NCBI GenBank assembly: GCA_027486585.1
Contig: JAIXOU010000105.1
Coordinates: 1-64,000, forward strand
DNA: 64,000 bases
Direction of reading: 5' to 3'
Source: Verrucomicrobiaceae bacterium
Lineage (GTDB): Bacteria > Verrucomicrobiota > Verrucomicrobiia > Verrucomicrobiales > Verrucomicrobiaceae
Positions 19,291 through 28,247 of the stretch are shown one piece after another (position 1 is the stretch's first letter; each line of letters begins with the position of its first letter). The notes beneath the pieces were generated by a model. That model saw only the letters and a program-made list of their open reading frames with translations, ran no database searches and was not told the DNA's origin. The translations under genes and the position numbers were made by a program.

Positions 19291-20259
19291 TCAGCGGGGG
19301 CCAAAGTCCGCTAAATATTCTGAGACGATTTGTTTGAGCGGCGGCGGCATGGGTAGCCCAATTTCCACTGCACGCGCGCCGTCCACCTGTTGTGGCCAGT
19401 TATCGACGATGCCCTGGATTCTTGCGTCAAAGGCATCCGTGATTGCACTTATCTGCATTCCGCGCTCAGCGGCGACCTCCTGGATCACTTGCTCTGCCAT
19501 TTGGGGAGTCACTCGGTGGGCAGGTAAAACATAGGCGCGATCTTTGCCGAGCTTCTCTTCAGAAACCTCACTCAAAGCGATGAAAGAGTCGATAACCGTG
19601 CGGTAACCCGTCATCGGGTGTGGCTGATCACGGCGGATCGGTAGCAGGCAGGTTTCACCATTGAGTGGCTCGCGGAACATGCCGCTCGCCCAGCTGGAAG
19701 CCGCTGCATTTGGCTTGCCGGGGCGCACAATCACCGTCGGCAAGCGCACGCTACGCCCGTCGAAGTGACCTTTGCGGCTGTGGTCATTCACCAGCATTTC
19801 ACAAATAGCTTTTGTCATGCCATAGGTGGTTTGCGGCAGTTGTTTCGTCATGTCCGACATCATTTGGGACATTTCCAGACCTCCATAGCAGGCCACACTG
19901 CTGGCAAAGATCACCCTTGGCCTGCCAGTCGCTGCGCGTGCTGCTTCAAAGACATTTCTGCCGCCATCCAAGTTCACTCGCATGGCATCATCGAATCGAT
20001 CCTCGCACTCGCCGCTGACCATGGAGGCTAGATGAAACACCACGTCAAAGGCAGATCCCATAGCTGAAAAAACCGTGGCTCGATCACCAATATCCCCAGT
20101 CACCTGCCTGATCCTTTCATCGTTGGGTGCTTCACGGAAAAAGGCATCCAGCAGGACGATTTCGGTGATTGGCCGGCCGGACCAGGTGCCGCGTACTAGA
20201 AGTTTTTGGCAGAGTTGGGAGCCAAGGAAGCCTCCGCCTCCAGTGATGATGATTTTCAT
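19291..20259 (-). CDS. denD: D-erythronate dehydrogenase-like NAD-dependent epimerase/dehydratase
   Basis: 322 residues from the ATG at 20259, which places the glycine-rich GGGGFLG motif at residues 8-14; the longer frame adds 46 unlikely residues. Extended SDR with SSVACYGG, TTYGMTK (Tyr-x3-Lys) and RLPTVIVRPG. Overall resembles DenD, which oxidises D-erythronate to 2-oxo-tetronate. It is divergent, 57 bp from an LtnD-like gene, the usual companion in four-carbon sugar-acid catabolism, which supports the call. Confidence 0.82.
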   Translation of the reverse strand: MKIIITGGGGFLGSQLCQKLLVRGTWSGRPITEIVLLDAFFREAPNDERIRQVTGDIGDRATVFSAMGSAFDVVFHLASMVSGECEDRFDDAMRVNLDGGRNVFEAARAATGRPRVIFASSVACYGGLEMSQMMSDMTKQLPQTTYGMTKAICEMLVNDHSRKGHFDGRSVRLPTVIVRPGKPNAAASSWASGMFREPLNGETCLLPIRRDQPHPMTGYRTVIDSFIALSEVSEEKLGKDRAYVLPAHRVTPQMAEQVIQEVAAERGMQISAITDAFDARIQGIVDNWPQQVDGARAVEIGLPMPPPLKQIVSEYLADFGPR

Positions 20260-20316
20260 AAAGTTGAGTGGGATGTAGATTGCCAGCCGTGGCCAGCTGT
20301 TGTGTGGTGTCATAGC

Positions 20317-21192
20317 ATGAACAAGACACTCAAAGGACACAAGATCGGATTTGTCGGACTCGGTAACATGGGCCGCGCCAACGCACGCCATTTGCATGAG
20401 GCGGGTGCGGAAGTCGTCGTTTGGAATCGCAGTGACGGCCCCGCTACCGCTGCTGTGGCCATCGGCATGAAGCGTGCCGCATCGCTGTCAGAGCTAGCTA
20501 GTGAGATTGGCAGTGGCATCATTTGCCTCAATTTGACGACGACCCAGGTTGTCGAACAGGTCGTCTTTGGCCCCGGTGGCCTGATGGAGGGACTGCACAA
20601 AGAGGCGCTCATCATCGACTTCGGTACCACTGGCGTGCCAGAGACCAAGGCCTTTGCTAAGCGAGTGAATTGGGTGGATTCCCCCGTTTCTGGCGGCCAG
20701 GTCGGAGCGGAGGCTGCCACCCTCACGATTATGGCGGGCGGCAGTGACAGAGACTTTCAGCGCGCCCTGCCTTTGTTTCAGGTGCTTGGGAAAAACATCA
20801 CCCATTTAGGCGCCAGTGGAGCCGGGCAAGTCACCAAGCTGGCCAATCAACTCATTGTTGCTCAGACCATCGATGCCGTCGCCCAGGCGTTGCGGCTTGC
20901 GGAACTCTCTGGAGTCGATTCAGCGCTCGTGCGTAAGGCCTTGCTCGGAGGCTTTGCTGAAAGTCGCATCCTTGATCTTCATGGAGATCGCATGGTCCGC
21001 CGTGACTTTGCGCCTGGAGGTCGCGCCGAACTGCAACTCAAAGACGTGCGCCTCATGTCCGAGCTAGCTGACTCCGTCGGGCTTGATTCACCCACCTTGA
21101 GAAACTCGCTCTCTCAATGGGAAACCTTTGTTCATGAAAAAGGTCACGGTGACCTTGATCACTCCGGTCTATTCCGATTATACGAGGAATAG
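20317..21192 (+). CDS. ltnD: L-threonate dehydrogenase-like / 3-hydroxyisobutyrate dehydrogenase family
   Basis: 291 residues from ATG 20317 (longer frame rejected because it overlaps the divergent gene). Rossmann motif GFVGLGNMG (11-19), DSPVSGGQVGAE substrate loop, and the catalytic lysine in GAGQVTKLANQ. Belongs to the beta-hydroxyacid dehydrogenase family; the divergent DenD-like neighbour points to threonate/erythronate rather than valine metabolism. The kinase and aldolase of that pathway are not in the window. Confidence 0.8.
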   Translation: MNKTLKGHKIGFVGLGNMGRANARHLHEAGAEVVVWNRSDGPATAAVAIGMKRAASLSELASEIGSGIICLNLTTTQVVEQVVFGPGGLMEGLHKEALIIDFGTTGVPETKAFAKRVNWVDSPVSGGQVGAEAATLTIMAGGSDRDFQRALPLFQVLGKNITHLGASGAGQVTKLANQLIVAQTIDAVAQALRLAELSGVDSALVRKALLGGFAESRILDLHGDRMVRRDFAPGGRAELQLKDVRLMSELADSVGLDSPTLRNSLSQWETFVHEKGHGDLDHSGLFRLYEE

Positions 21193-21198
21193 CTTAGG

Positions 21199-21972
21199 CT
21201 AGGAATGCATGACCTGGCCACCGTCAATGTTGAGGGTTTGACCTGTGATGTTTTTGGCATGGTCTGAGGCCAAGAAGGTCGCCATGGAGGCAAACTCTTC
21301 TGGCATTTGCCAGCGTCCGAGATGGGAGACTTTCTTGATCTTTCCCGCAGCCCATTCGTCGAAGCTGACTTGCTGTTCCTCGGGAAGCATTTTTTGACTG
21401 GCGGCCCAGATCGACTGATTCAGCTCTGTCTTCACCATCCCTGGCGAGAGAGCATTCACGCGGATGCCATAAGGTGCTAAATCCTTGGCGGCGCATTGAG
21501 TGAAGTTGATTAGCGCAGCTTTGGAGGCACTGTAAGGCGGGTCCGTTTGTGAGCCGATTTGACCAGCGACCGAGACAAGAAAAAGCATGGAGCCTTTGTT
21601 TCGAGTAATCAGTTTGGGAGCAAACGCATGGGCAACATTGACAGCGCCTACCAAGTTTATTTCCAGCACGCGCATCCAGTCCGCAGGATTCAGATTCCAG
21701 AATGGAAAACCAAATTTCCCTGAGCCAATGCCGACACAAAAGATCACATGATCGGCTTCTCCCATGTGATCGGCAAACGCCCGCACTTCGTCCAGCTTGC
21801 TCACATCTCCTGTGACGAGAGCTTTCATGCCTGGGACAGCGCCTGCTTTGACATCGCGATCAAAGCCAAACACCTGGCAACCCTCTGCGACAAAGCCCAT
21901 CGCTATGGCCCGCCCGATGCCATTTCCTGCACCGATTACGGCTACTGATTGTCCCTGCAAATAAAGATCCAT
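21199..21972 (-). CDS. Short-chain dehydrogenase/reductase
   Basis: 257 residues, classical SDR. Cofactor motif GAGNGIG (14-20), catalytic Ser134, Tyr147 and Lys151 (PPYSASK), and C-terminal ITGQTLNIDGG. Substrate cannot be named; the context is sugar-acid oxidation. Converges on the LtnD-like gene with a 6-bp gap. Confidence 0.88.
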   Translation of the reverse strand: MDLYLQGQSVAVIGAGNGIGRAIAMGFVAEGCQVFGFDRDVKAGAVPGMKALVTGDVSKLDEVRAFADHMGEADHVIFCVGIGSGKFGFPFWNLNPADWMRVLEINLVGAVNVAHAFAPKLITRNKGSMLFLVSVAGQIGSQTDPPYSASKAALINFTQCAAKDLAPYGIRVNALSPGMVKTELNQSIWAASQKMLPEEQQVSFDEWAAGKIKKVSHLGRWQMPEEFASMATFLASDHAKNITGQTLNIDGGQVMHS

Positions 21973-22089
21973 AAGTCGGAGTATGTCCTTTTTGGCAGAG
22001 AGGCCAAGCCTGATTAATGAATCGCGAGAATTTTAGGATTGCTCATTTTTGCGCAGGAACTCATGCTTTCAGTCCGATCTATCAATCCC

Positions 22090-23427
22090 ATGAATTCACA
22101 ACCTCTCTCACGTCGTCGCTTTGTCGGCGCTGCTGGTCTCGTCGCTGGCAGCATGATCACACGCCCTATTTTTGGTGCTGATGCGCCGAGTAACAAACTC
22201 AATGTCGCCCTCATTGGTGTTTGGGGACGTGGACTGGCTCATTATGAAGCCATCTCGGAAGAGAATGTCGTCGCTCTTTGCGACATCAATGAAGCCCGCT
22301 TCCCAGATGCTCTGAAGCGTTTCCCAAATGCCACGACTTATGTTGATTGGCGGAAATGTCTGGATCATAAAGGCCTGGATGCCGTCGTGATCTGCACCTC
22401 TGACCATACGCATGCTTTCATTGCCAATTGGGCATTGAAACGCGATCTGCATGTCTATTGTGAAAAGCCTCTGGCCATCACGGTGAATGAAGCCCGCACT
22501 GTCCGTGCAACCTGGGAGAGTAAAAAAGGTAAGCTAGCCACACAGGTAGGCATGCAGCGTCATGCTCAGCAGAATTTCAATCGTGTCCGCGAGCTCGTGC
22601 GTGATGGCGCTATCGGTGAATTGAAGTCCAGTTACGCCTGGGGTAATCGCAAGCTGCCAAAGCCCGGCTATTTCCCTGAAGAAGGCACTCCACCCAAAGG
22701 CTTTAACTATGATCTGTGGCTAGGCCCATCGCCGTATCACCCTTACAATCCAGCCTATTTCTCAGGTGCAGCTGGGGCCAACTGTTTGTCCTGGAATATG
22801 TTCTGGGATTTCGGCGCGGGTCAGATCGGCGACATGGGCAGCCACACGATGGATCTGCTCTGGAACGCGATCGATGCTGAGCTTCCGACTTCGGCTGATG
22901 CTAAAGGCGAAGCCATGAACTCAGACGTCACACCTGTTGAGTGCGAGTCTCACTTTGAGCATCCTGCCAATGACTGGCGTGGACCGATCACCGTGAGTTG
23001 GTTTCAGGGCGGTGCCATGCCGCGTTCGCCAAAACCATTCATCGATCTCACCAAGATCGGTCATGGGGTGATGTTTAAAGGCACCAAGGGTTTCTTGGTC
23101 GCAGACTTTGACTCACGCATGATCGTTCCATTCGGTGACGAAGCTGATCTTACTTATTACAAGCCGCGCACAGCTGAAACATTGTTGCCGCCAGTGGGTG
23201 TCTTCCAGAAGCAGTGGTTTGACGCCTGCCGTGATCCGAGCAAAAAGACCGCCTGTGATTTTGGTTACAGCTCGAACATGATTGAGCAAATGCTCCTCGG
23301 GCTTGTGGCCTATCGTGTGGGTAAAAAGATCCAATACGATCCGAAAACAGGCACCAGCCCTGATACGCCGGAAGCTAACGTCTTCATGGGCAAACAATAC
23401 CGCGAAGGCTGGTCTATCGACGGTTAA
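22090..23427 (+). CDS. Tat-exported Gfo/Idh/MocA oxidoreductase
   Basis: 445 residues from ATG 22090; the start is set by the twin-arginine signal LSRRRFVGAAG. Rossmann domain (about 35-150; GVWGRG, CTSDHTHAFIA, CEKPLA) and C-terminal Gfo/Idh domain. Secreted, cofactor-preloaded oxidoreductases of this type are frequent in Verrucomicrobia and Planctomycetes. The next gene begins 9 bp later and encodes a propeller glycosidase-like protein, so the two probably act on the same polysaccharide-derived sugar in the periplasm. Confidence 0.9.
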   Translation: MNSQPLSRRRFVGAAGLVAGSMITRPIFGADAPSNKLNVALIGVWGRGLAHYEAISEENVVALCDINEARFPDALKRFPNATTYVDWRKCLDHKGLDAVVICTSDHTHAFIANWALKRDLHVYCEKPLAITVNEARTVRATWESKKGKLATQVGMQRHAQQNFNRVRELVRDGAIGELKSSYAWGNRKLPKPGYFPEEGTPPKGFNYDLWLGPSPYHPYNPAYFSGAAGANCLSWNMFWDFGAGQIGDMGSHTMDLLWNAIDAELPTSADAKGEAMNSDVTPVECESHFEHPANDWRGPITVSWFQGGAMPRSPKPFIDLTKIGHGVMFKGTKGFLVADFDSRMIVPFGDEADLTYYKPRTAETLLPPVGVFQKQWFDACRDPSKKTACDFGYSSNMIEQMLLGLVAYRVGKKIQYDPKTGTSPDTPEANVFMGKQYREGWSIDG

Positions 23428-23436
23428 TCCGACTCA

Positions 23437-25023
23437 ATGAACTCCATGAGTAACCGCACTATTGGTCTGTGTTGCTCATGGAGTTTTCTTTTGATTGGGA
23501 CTCTGCTCGGAGCTAGCCCGCTCAGTGCTACCGACTACTTTGATGAATCGACTGGGACGACCGTGTTTGCCTTTGATCAGGCCACCATCCCGCATACGCA
23601 GAATTTAAAGCTGGAGATGTGCCAGCCTCAGCGTCACCCAGCTAATCCCGTGGTCCAGCGCGGTGCCCCTGGATCGGTCGATGCGCATGGCGTGCAGTTT
23701 TATGGATCGATCCTCAAGGAAGCAGGCAAGTATCGCCTCTGGTATGTGGCCTTCGATGATCAGGTGAAGAGTAAGGTGGCATCCGCCCGCTGGCGTGCTG
23801 CTTATGCTGAAAGTGTGGATGGCGTGACCTGGACGAAACCCAACCTTGGACTCGTGAAGTTCGCGGGGAACACAAACAACAATCTCTTGAACATGGGTGG
23901 CGAGTCCTGGGGTTTTGTGAATCTGAAGGTAATCAAGGATGAGACTGATCCTGATCCAGCGCTTCGCTATAAAATGACGACACATGTCTATTTCCGTCAC
24001 AACACGAGATTGGGCACTTTGCTGCCGTTCGTCAGTGCCGATGGATTGAACTGGAAGCCGGTAAAGAATGTAACGCCAGTGAAGGGGGAATTGAAAAAAG
24101 AAGATCTACTCCTGCCAGGCGTGCATTTTGAGCCCTGTGGCGGGCTCTATCAGTGGCAGGGGCAGTATTTAATCAATGGTCAAAACGCTTTGCCTGGCGT
24201 GCATCATTATCAGGGCCGTGTGGTGCGGACTTATCGCAGTAACGACTTCTTACACTGGTCGCCTACCAGCAGTATAGCCTTTGTCCGCACGCCACAGCAT
24301 ACCTACCTCGGCGCAGGTAGGAGTCGAGAAGGTGAACAAAATCATGAAGGCATCAGCGTCTGGAATCGCGGCAACATCCTGCTTGGCATCCATGGTCGCT
24401 GGCATGGGACCGCCGAATGGAAAGATGTGCGTGTTGATCTCGGCTTGGTGATAAGTAATGACGGGCTGAACTTCCGCGAACCCGAACACGAATGGACCTT
24501 TCTGAAGCATGGTAAGGATGGCGCTTGGGACCAAGGCGGCGTCTTGCAGGGCCAAGGCTTTGAAAACATCGGCGAACAAACGTTTGTCTATTACGGCTCC
24601 TGGGACCCGCGCGCCACCGGCGGCCCTGAAGTCGCACGTGGAGGTGTCGGCATCGCCATGTTGCCACGAGACCGTTTCGCGGCACTTCGAGTCGATGAGA
24701 GCGGCAAAGGTCCTGGCGACTATCAGTTGCCTGAGATCACCAGTGAGTTTGTTACCAAGGCGATCGCGTTAGAAAACAGCTCTCATTTTTATGTCAACGC
24801 TGACGGGCTCGGTCCTGAAGCCATTTTAAAAATTGACCTTCTGGATGATCAGGAGCAGCCAATCAACGGTTACAGCGCACAGCTTCAGCAAAGTGGTTTT
24901 CAAATCCCAATCCGATGGTCTAACGCTACGCTGCCTATTCCCAAGCAAGTTCACGTCCATGTCAGCTTCATGGGGAAAAGGAACACGGACATTCGCTTTA
25001 ACGCCTTATACCTTCGCCACTGA
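23437..25023 (+). CDS. Secreted glycosidase-like five-bladed beta-propeller protein
   Basis: 528 residues, signal peptide about 1-31 (LSATD). Blades show the GH32/GH43-type pattern: YGSILKEAGKYRLWYVAF, AYAESVDGVTWTKPNLGLV, FVSADGLNWKPV, YRSNDFLHWSPT, LVISNDGLNFREP. A beta-sandwich tail follows. No unambiguous catalytic triad can be assigned by eye, so the hydrolase role is inference. Second gene of a two-gene unit with the Gfo/Idh/MocA protein; an alternative ATG lies at 23446. Confidence 0.72.
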   Translation: MNSMSNRTIGLCCSWSFLLIGTLLGASPLSATDYFDESTGTTVFAFDQATIPHTQNLKLEMCQPQRHPANPVVQRGAPGSVDAHGVQFYGSILKEAGKYRLWYVAFDDQVKSKVASARWRAAYAESVDGVTWTKPNLGLVKFAGNTNNNLLNMGGESWGFVNLKVIKDETDPDPALRYKMTTHVYFRHNTRLGTLLPFVSADGLNWKPVKNVTPVKGELKKEDLLLPGVHFEPCGGLYQWQGQYLINGQNALPGVHHYQGRVVRTYRSNDFLHWSPTSSIAFVRTPQHTYLGAGRSREGEQNHEGISVWNRGNILLGIHGRWHGTAEWKDVRVDLGLVISNDGLNFREPEHEWTFLKHGKDGAWDQGGVLQGQGFENIGEQTFVYYGSWDPRATGGPEVARGGVGIAMLPRDRFAALRVDESGKGPGDYQLPEITSEFVTKAIALENSSHFYVNADGLGPEAILKIDLLDDQEQPINGYSAQLQQSGFQIPIRWSNATLPIPKQVHVHVSFMGKRNTDIRFNALYLRH

Positions 25024-25045
25024 AAAAGAAAATTCGGTCTTTTTC
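25022..25045 (+). terminator. Weak AT-rich terminator hairpin
   Basis: GAAAAAGA (25022-25029) pairs perfectly with TCTTTTTC (25038-25045) across the stop codon of the propeller gene. The stem is mostly A-T, so strength is doubtful. The rest of the gap to 25208 shows only CGTG-tcatg-CACG at about 25158. Confidence 0.4.
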
Positions 25046-25208
25046 TAGCAAGGTGGAATGTCTGTGTTAGGCTTTCTCATCATGATTCTTTTCTCCTTCG
25101 CTTGATCCAATCTCAACTCTGAGGTCCCCAGCTACAATGCTTGGGAACAAAGCCCGCGTGTCATGCACGTGAGGGATCAGTGCCGTTAAAGTTTAGTTTT
25201 AGAGAATC

Positions 25209-26474
25209 ATGAACCCACATCACGGGCGCGCTTGTGCACGCCCATTGGAGCCGGTTATGCCGATGATCCTTGCTGGTCGCGCTTGGACAGCGCGCAGCCT
25301 TCGCAATAATTGCCTTCGTCAGCATTGTCATGCGTTGGTCAGAACCTTCCGCCGAAGTGACTTAGCTTTGCTGAAAAAGACCTGTGCTCGCATTTTCCGA
25401 GTGCTGGAGACACGTAGCCGCGTGTTTTTAGATATCCATCCCAGTGAACTGGCCATCGTCGCTGCGGTTGCCCGGTTGGGGGCCTATGCAGATCAGTGGT
25501 TACGGCAGCCGGAGGACTGGCAGCCCAATGCTGAAGAAGATGCACCTAGCCAGTGGGCTCATTTTTTGAGACATTTGCTGGCTTATTATCCGGTGCCGAG
25601 ATCTCTCGACAGCGCTTGGCTCGCCAAAGGAAGCCTCAAGCATTTTGACCGCGACTGCTGGTGTGCGCTTGGCTATGGGCGCAGCCTACGAATGGTTGAG
25701 GGTCTTCCTTCAACAGTGACGCATCGTGTGCTGCATCTAGCACTGGCATCGGGTCAAGCCACGATGTCGAAGGCCATCTGGTCTGCCCAATTGCAGTGCC
25801 TAGGTGGATCGGCTGACTTGAGTCGCGTGATCATGGCAAGTCGAGTGATCTGTGAGCTTGGCTATCATGGATTTTGGGTGCGACTAGCGGCAAAGTTTGT
25901 TGCGAACCCTGATGTTGAGGCTTTACAGTTCACAGTGGTGGCCAACAGCCTCACGGCAATTAGGGCGCATCGGGGCGAAACCCATGTGGAGGAGCTGATG
26001 AGATTGCCACTTCGCTATCTTGTTCGGCACTGCATCAGATTCATCACGGATCTACTCCAGACGACTGGGCATGTGTTGACCGAAGACCAGATTCAACTGG
26101 CTGCACAGAAAGCCGAACTTTCCAGGCTCTCAGCATCACACTGGCAACCTATGCTCGGCTGTGAGCCGCTTAATACCGCATGGCGCATCGAAGAGCTTTG
26201 TTCAATGGATGATCTGAAGGCCGAAGGCAAGTCCATGAACCATTGTGTGGAGGGTTACGCACGGCGATGCAGACAAGGCACCTCTGCAATCTTCAGTGTA
26301 CGCCGACTGATTGCTGACTCAACTGGTGAGATGAGATCAAAATCCTATGCCACGATTGAAGTGCATCCGGCCCAGAAGAAAATCGTTCAAATCCGTGCAT
26401 ACAGCAATCGAGCTGTAAACAACTCAACGATGAATCTCATTCGATCATGGGCGGGCATGAAAGGATTATTATAG
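25209..26474 (+). CDS. PcfJ-like protein
   Basis: 421 residues. The C-terminal third has the PcfJ domain signature: WRIEELCSMDDLKAEGKSMN, HCVEGYARRC, IFSVRRL and SYATIEVHPAQKKIVQIRAY. The N-terminal two thirds are helical and unassigned. PcfJ was named from an enterococcal conjugative plasmid, and related proteins occur on mobile elements in several phyla, but no mobility genes accompany this copy. Biochemical activity is unknown. Confidence 0.8.
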   Translation: MNPHHGRACARPLEPVMPMILAGRAWTARSLRNNCLRQHCHALVRTFRRSDLALLKKTCARIFRVLETRSRVFLDIHPSELAIVAAVARLGAYADQWLRQPEDWQPNAEEDAPSQWAHFLRHLLAYYPVPRSLDSAWLAKGSLKHFDRDCWCALGYGRSLRMVEGLPSTVTHRVLHLALASGQATMSKAIWSAQLQCLGGSADLSRVIMASRVICELGYHGFWVRLAAKFVANPDVEALQFTVVANSLTAIRAHRGETHVEELMRLPLRYLVRHCIRFITDLLQTTGHVLTEDQIQLAAQKAELSRLSASHWQPMLGCEPLNTAWRIEELCSMDDLKAEGKSMNHCVEGYARRCRQGTSAIFSVRRLIADSTGEMRSKSYATIEVHPAQKKIVQIRAYSNRAVNNSTMNLIRSWAGMKGLL

Positions 26475-26496
26475 ATCCAAGATAGCCTAGAAGATT

Positions 26497-27777
26497 TCAC
26501 TTCCCAGGGACAACAGTCACAATGGCGTTACCTGCTTTGGCCGCATTGACGTTTAGAGGTGTGCCTAAAGGAGCGAGCTTGAAAGGCGTTCCGCCAGGCT
26601 GGCTAATCGTTGCGGCGAGTCCAGCGACTTCGTTTGGATGTACCTGAGCGGACCAGCGGCCTTGGGAGTCGGTGGTGACGCTCATGACAGGTGGCTGTAA
26701 AGAAGGCCCTTTGCTGCCTTCTGCCGGTGCCTGTTGGAGAAAGACACGCGCATTGGGCATTGGCTTGCCATCCTCAGAGACAGCGGTACCGCCAATACGC
26801 TGAGATGGTGCCAGAGTTAGTGATGCTCCTTGTGGAAGCTTTCCGCGATCACTCCGATTGATCGGGGAAGCATATCCGGGCATCTCAGCCCGAAGAGCTA
26901 GCGCAGTGCGATCTGTGTCAGTGCCCACGGGAATGCTGGCCCAGCCATCACTGTCAGCAGTGAACGGACGATTCGGTAGATCGAAGGAATAGTTACGTCC
27001 ATCAGCCCATACCTGCGCACCTGAAGCTGGCGAGCCGTCGGGTAGTAGCACACGCACCTTGACCATCTCGCCACCTGTTAGGCCAGGGCCCCAGCCGTAT
27101 TGGTCTGCGAGGTCGAGCGTGGCACTGTCCCACTCCCAATTGAGTTGTGTTTCATACACGTCGCCACGACAGCTGATGTTGATCACTTTATCGTAGGCAA
27201 AGGAGCGCAGCATCGGCACTACGTCACCCCATTCGCTGCGCTGGGCTTCTTTGATCTCGGCGAAGGTGCGTCCATCGCGGTACTCGATGTTACTGAATTC
27301 AAAAGCATAGGAAGGTTTGGCTACTCCAGTGTCCGCATGTTCGATGGAGAAGTAAGGGTTCGATGTATCCACTTTTTGCCTTGGGCTTATGAGCATCTCG
27401 GCGCTTACGAATTCAGGAACCAATTGCGAAAGTTGTTCGGGATAGTGACCATGTTTTTTGAGATAAGCCAGGATGCCTTGGTGAAGCTTGGTCATGTGCT
27501 CGATGTCGATCTTTTTGCAGCGTGCGATCTCGGTTTCCTCAGCGCTTAAAGGATCATGGTTATTATTCATCGTCTTGACGGTTGATGAGACCTCTGGACT
27601 CAAATCAGATGAGAGCGGTGATGGCTTTTCTGAGGATGCCGTCTTTGGATGAGTCTGGGGGTGACGCGTTGATTGAGTCGTTGAATCGGCCATCCAAAGG
27701 CCAAGTAGGCAACTAAACCCAGTGATAACGATACCCAAGAAAATAAGGTGGTTTTTCCTCATGGTTAGTGTCGTCAT
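26497..27777 (-). CDS. Membrane-anchored protein with carboxypeptidase-regulatory-like domains
   Basis: 426 residues. One N-terminal helix (about 12-30) acting as an uncleaved anchor, a Ser/Pro/Thr-rich linker, an unassigned domain (about 80-235) and two beta-sandwich repeats (about 235-320 and 325-426; VRVLLPDGSPASGAQV and GGTAVSEDGKPMPNARVF) of the carboxypeptidase-regulatory type. Likely periplasmic. Convergent with the PcfJ-like gene. The ATG at 27762 is an alternative start. Confidence 0.7.
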   Translation of the reverse strand: MTTLTMRKNHLIFLGIVITGFSCLLGLWMADSTTQSTRHPQTHPKTASSEKPSPLSSDLSPEVSSTVKTMNNNHDPLSAEETEIARCKKIDIEHMTKLHQGILAYLKKHGHYPEQLSQLVPEFVSAEMLISPRQKVDTSNPYFSIEHADTGVAKPSYAFEFSNIEYRDGRTFAEIKEAQRSEWGDVVPMLRSFAYDKVINISCRGDVYETQLNWEWDSATLDLADQYGWGPGLTGGEMVKVRVLLPDGSPASGAQVWADGRNYSFDLPNRPFTADSDGWASIPVGTDTDRTALALRAEMPGYASPINRSDRGKLPQGASLTLAPSQRIGGTAVSEDGKPMPNARVFLQQAPAEGSKGPSLQPPVMSVTTDSQGRWSAQVHPNEVAGLAATISQPGGTPFKLAPLGTPLNVNAAKAGNAIVTVVPGK

Positions 27778-27907
27778 GGGCGGATTTTTTGAGGCGCGGC
27801 TTCAGCAAGTGTCAATAACACATAGAGTCTGATTAGTTTTTGAAATTTCGTCAAGACTATCATCGTGGTTTGGAAGCTTGGATGTCTTGGCTGCGTTACA
27901 AGTCGCT

Positions 27908-28165
27908 ATGACTCTGGATCCAGTGAAGTTCCTGCAACTAGGCCTGGTGCATGCCAAACTCTGTGCGCGTATCTCGTCACAGCTCACGATTGTCAATTCT
28001 GAAGCTAGTAAGGATGACATCAAACGAATCATTGATGAACTGATTGTCTTTCGCCGCGTTCACGAAAAATCTGGCATCGGCAACTTCAACCATCTCGCAT
28101 GGGTAGAGGAGCTAAGCTGGAAGTTGTCTGAAGAATCACGCAAGGCGTCTGACTTGTATCTCTGA
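27908..28165 (+). CDS. Small hypothetical protein
   Basis: 85 residues from the ATG at 27908 (a TTG at 27878 would add ten). Helical and charged (SKDDIKRIIDELIVFRRV, WVEELSWKLSEESRK), no signal or membrane helix. It precedes the SNF2 helicase on the same strand by 82 bp. Amino-acid composition looks protein-like, whereas the overlapping reverse frame does not, but I recognise no family. Confidence 0.45.
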   Translation: MTLDPVKFLQLGLVHAKLCARISSQLTIVNSEASKDDIKRIIDELIVFRRVHEKSGIGNFNHLAWVEELSWKLSEESRKASDLYL

Positions 28166-28247
28166 GTCTTGCGATCACTGATTGTTTCATGCATGGGTGA
28201 TTTTCTCTTGTTCGATTGGGTGAGCCTTTCACAGTCGTGGCCACTTC

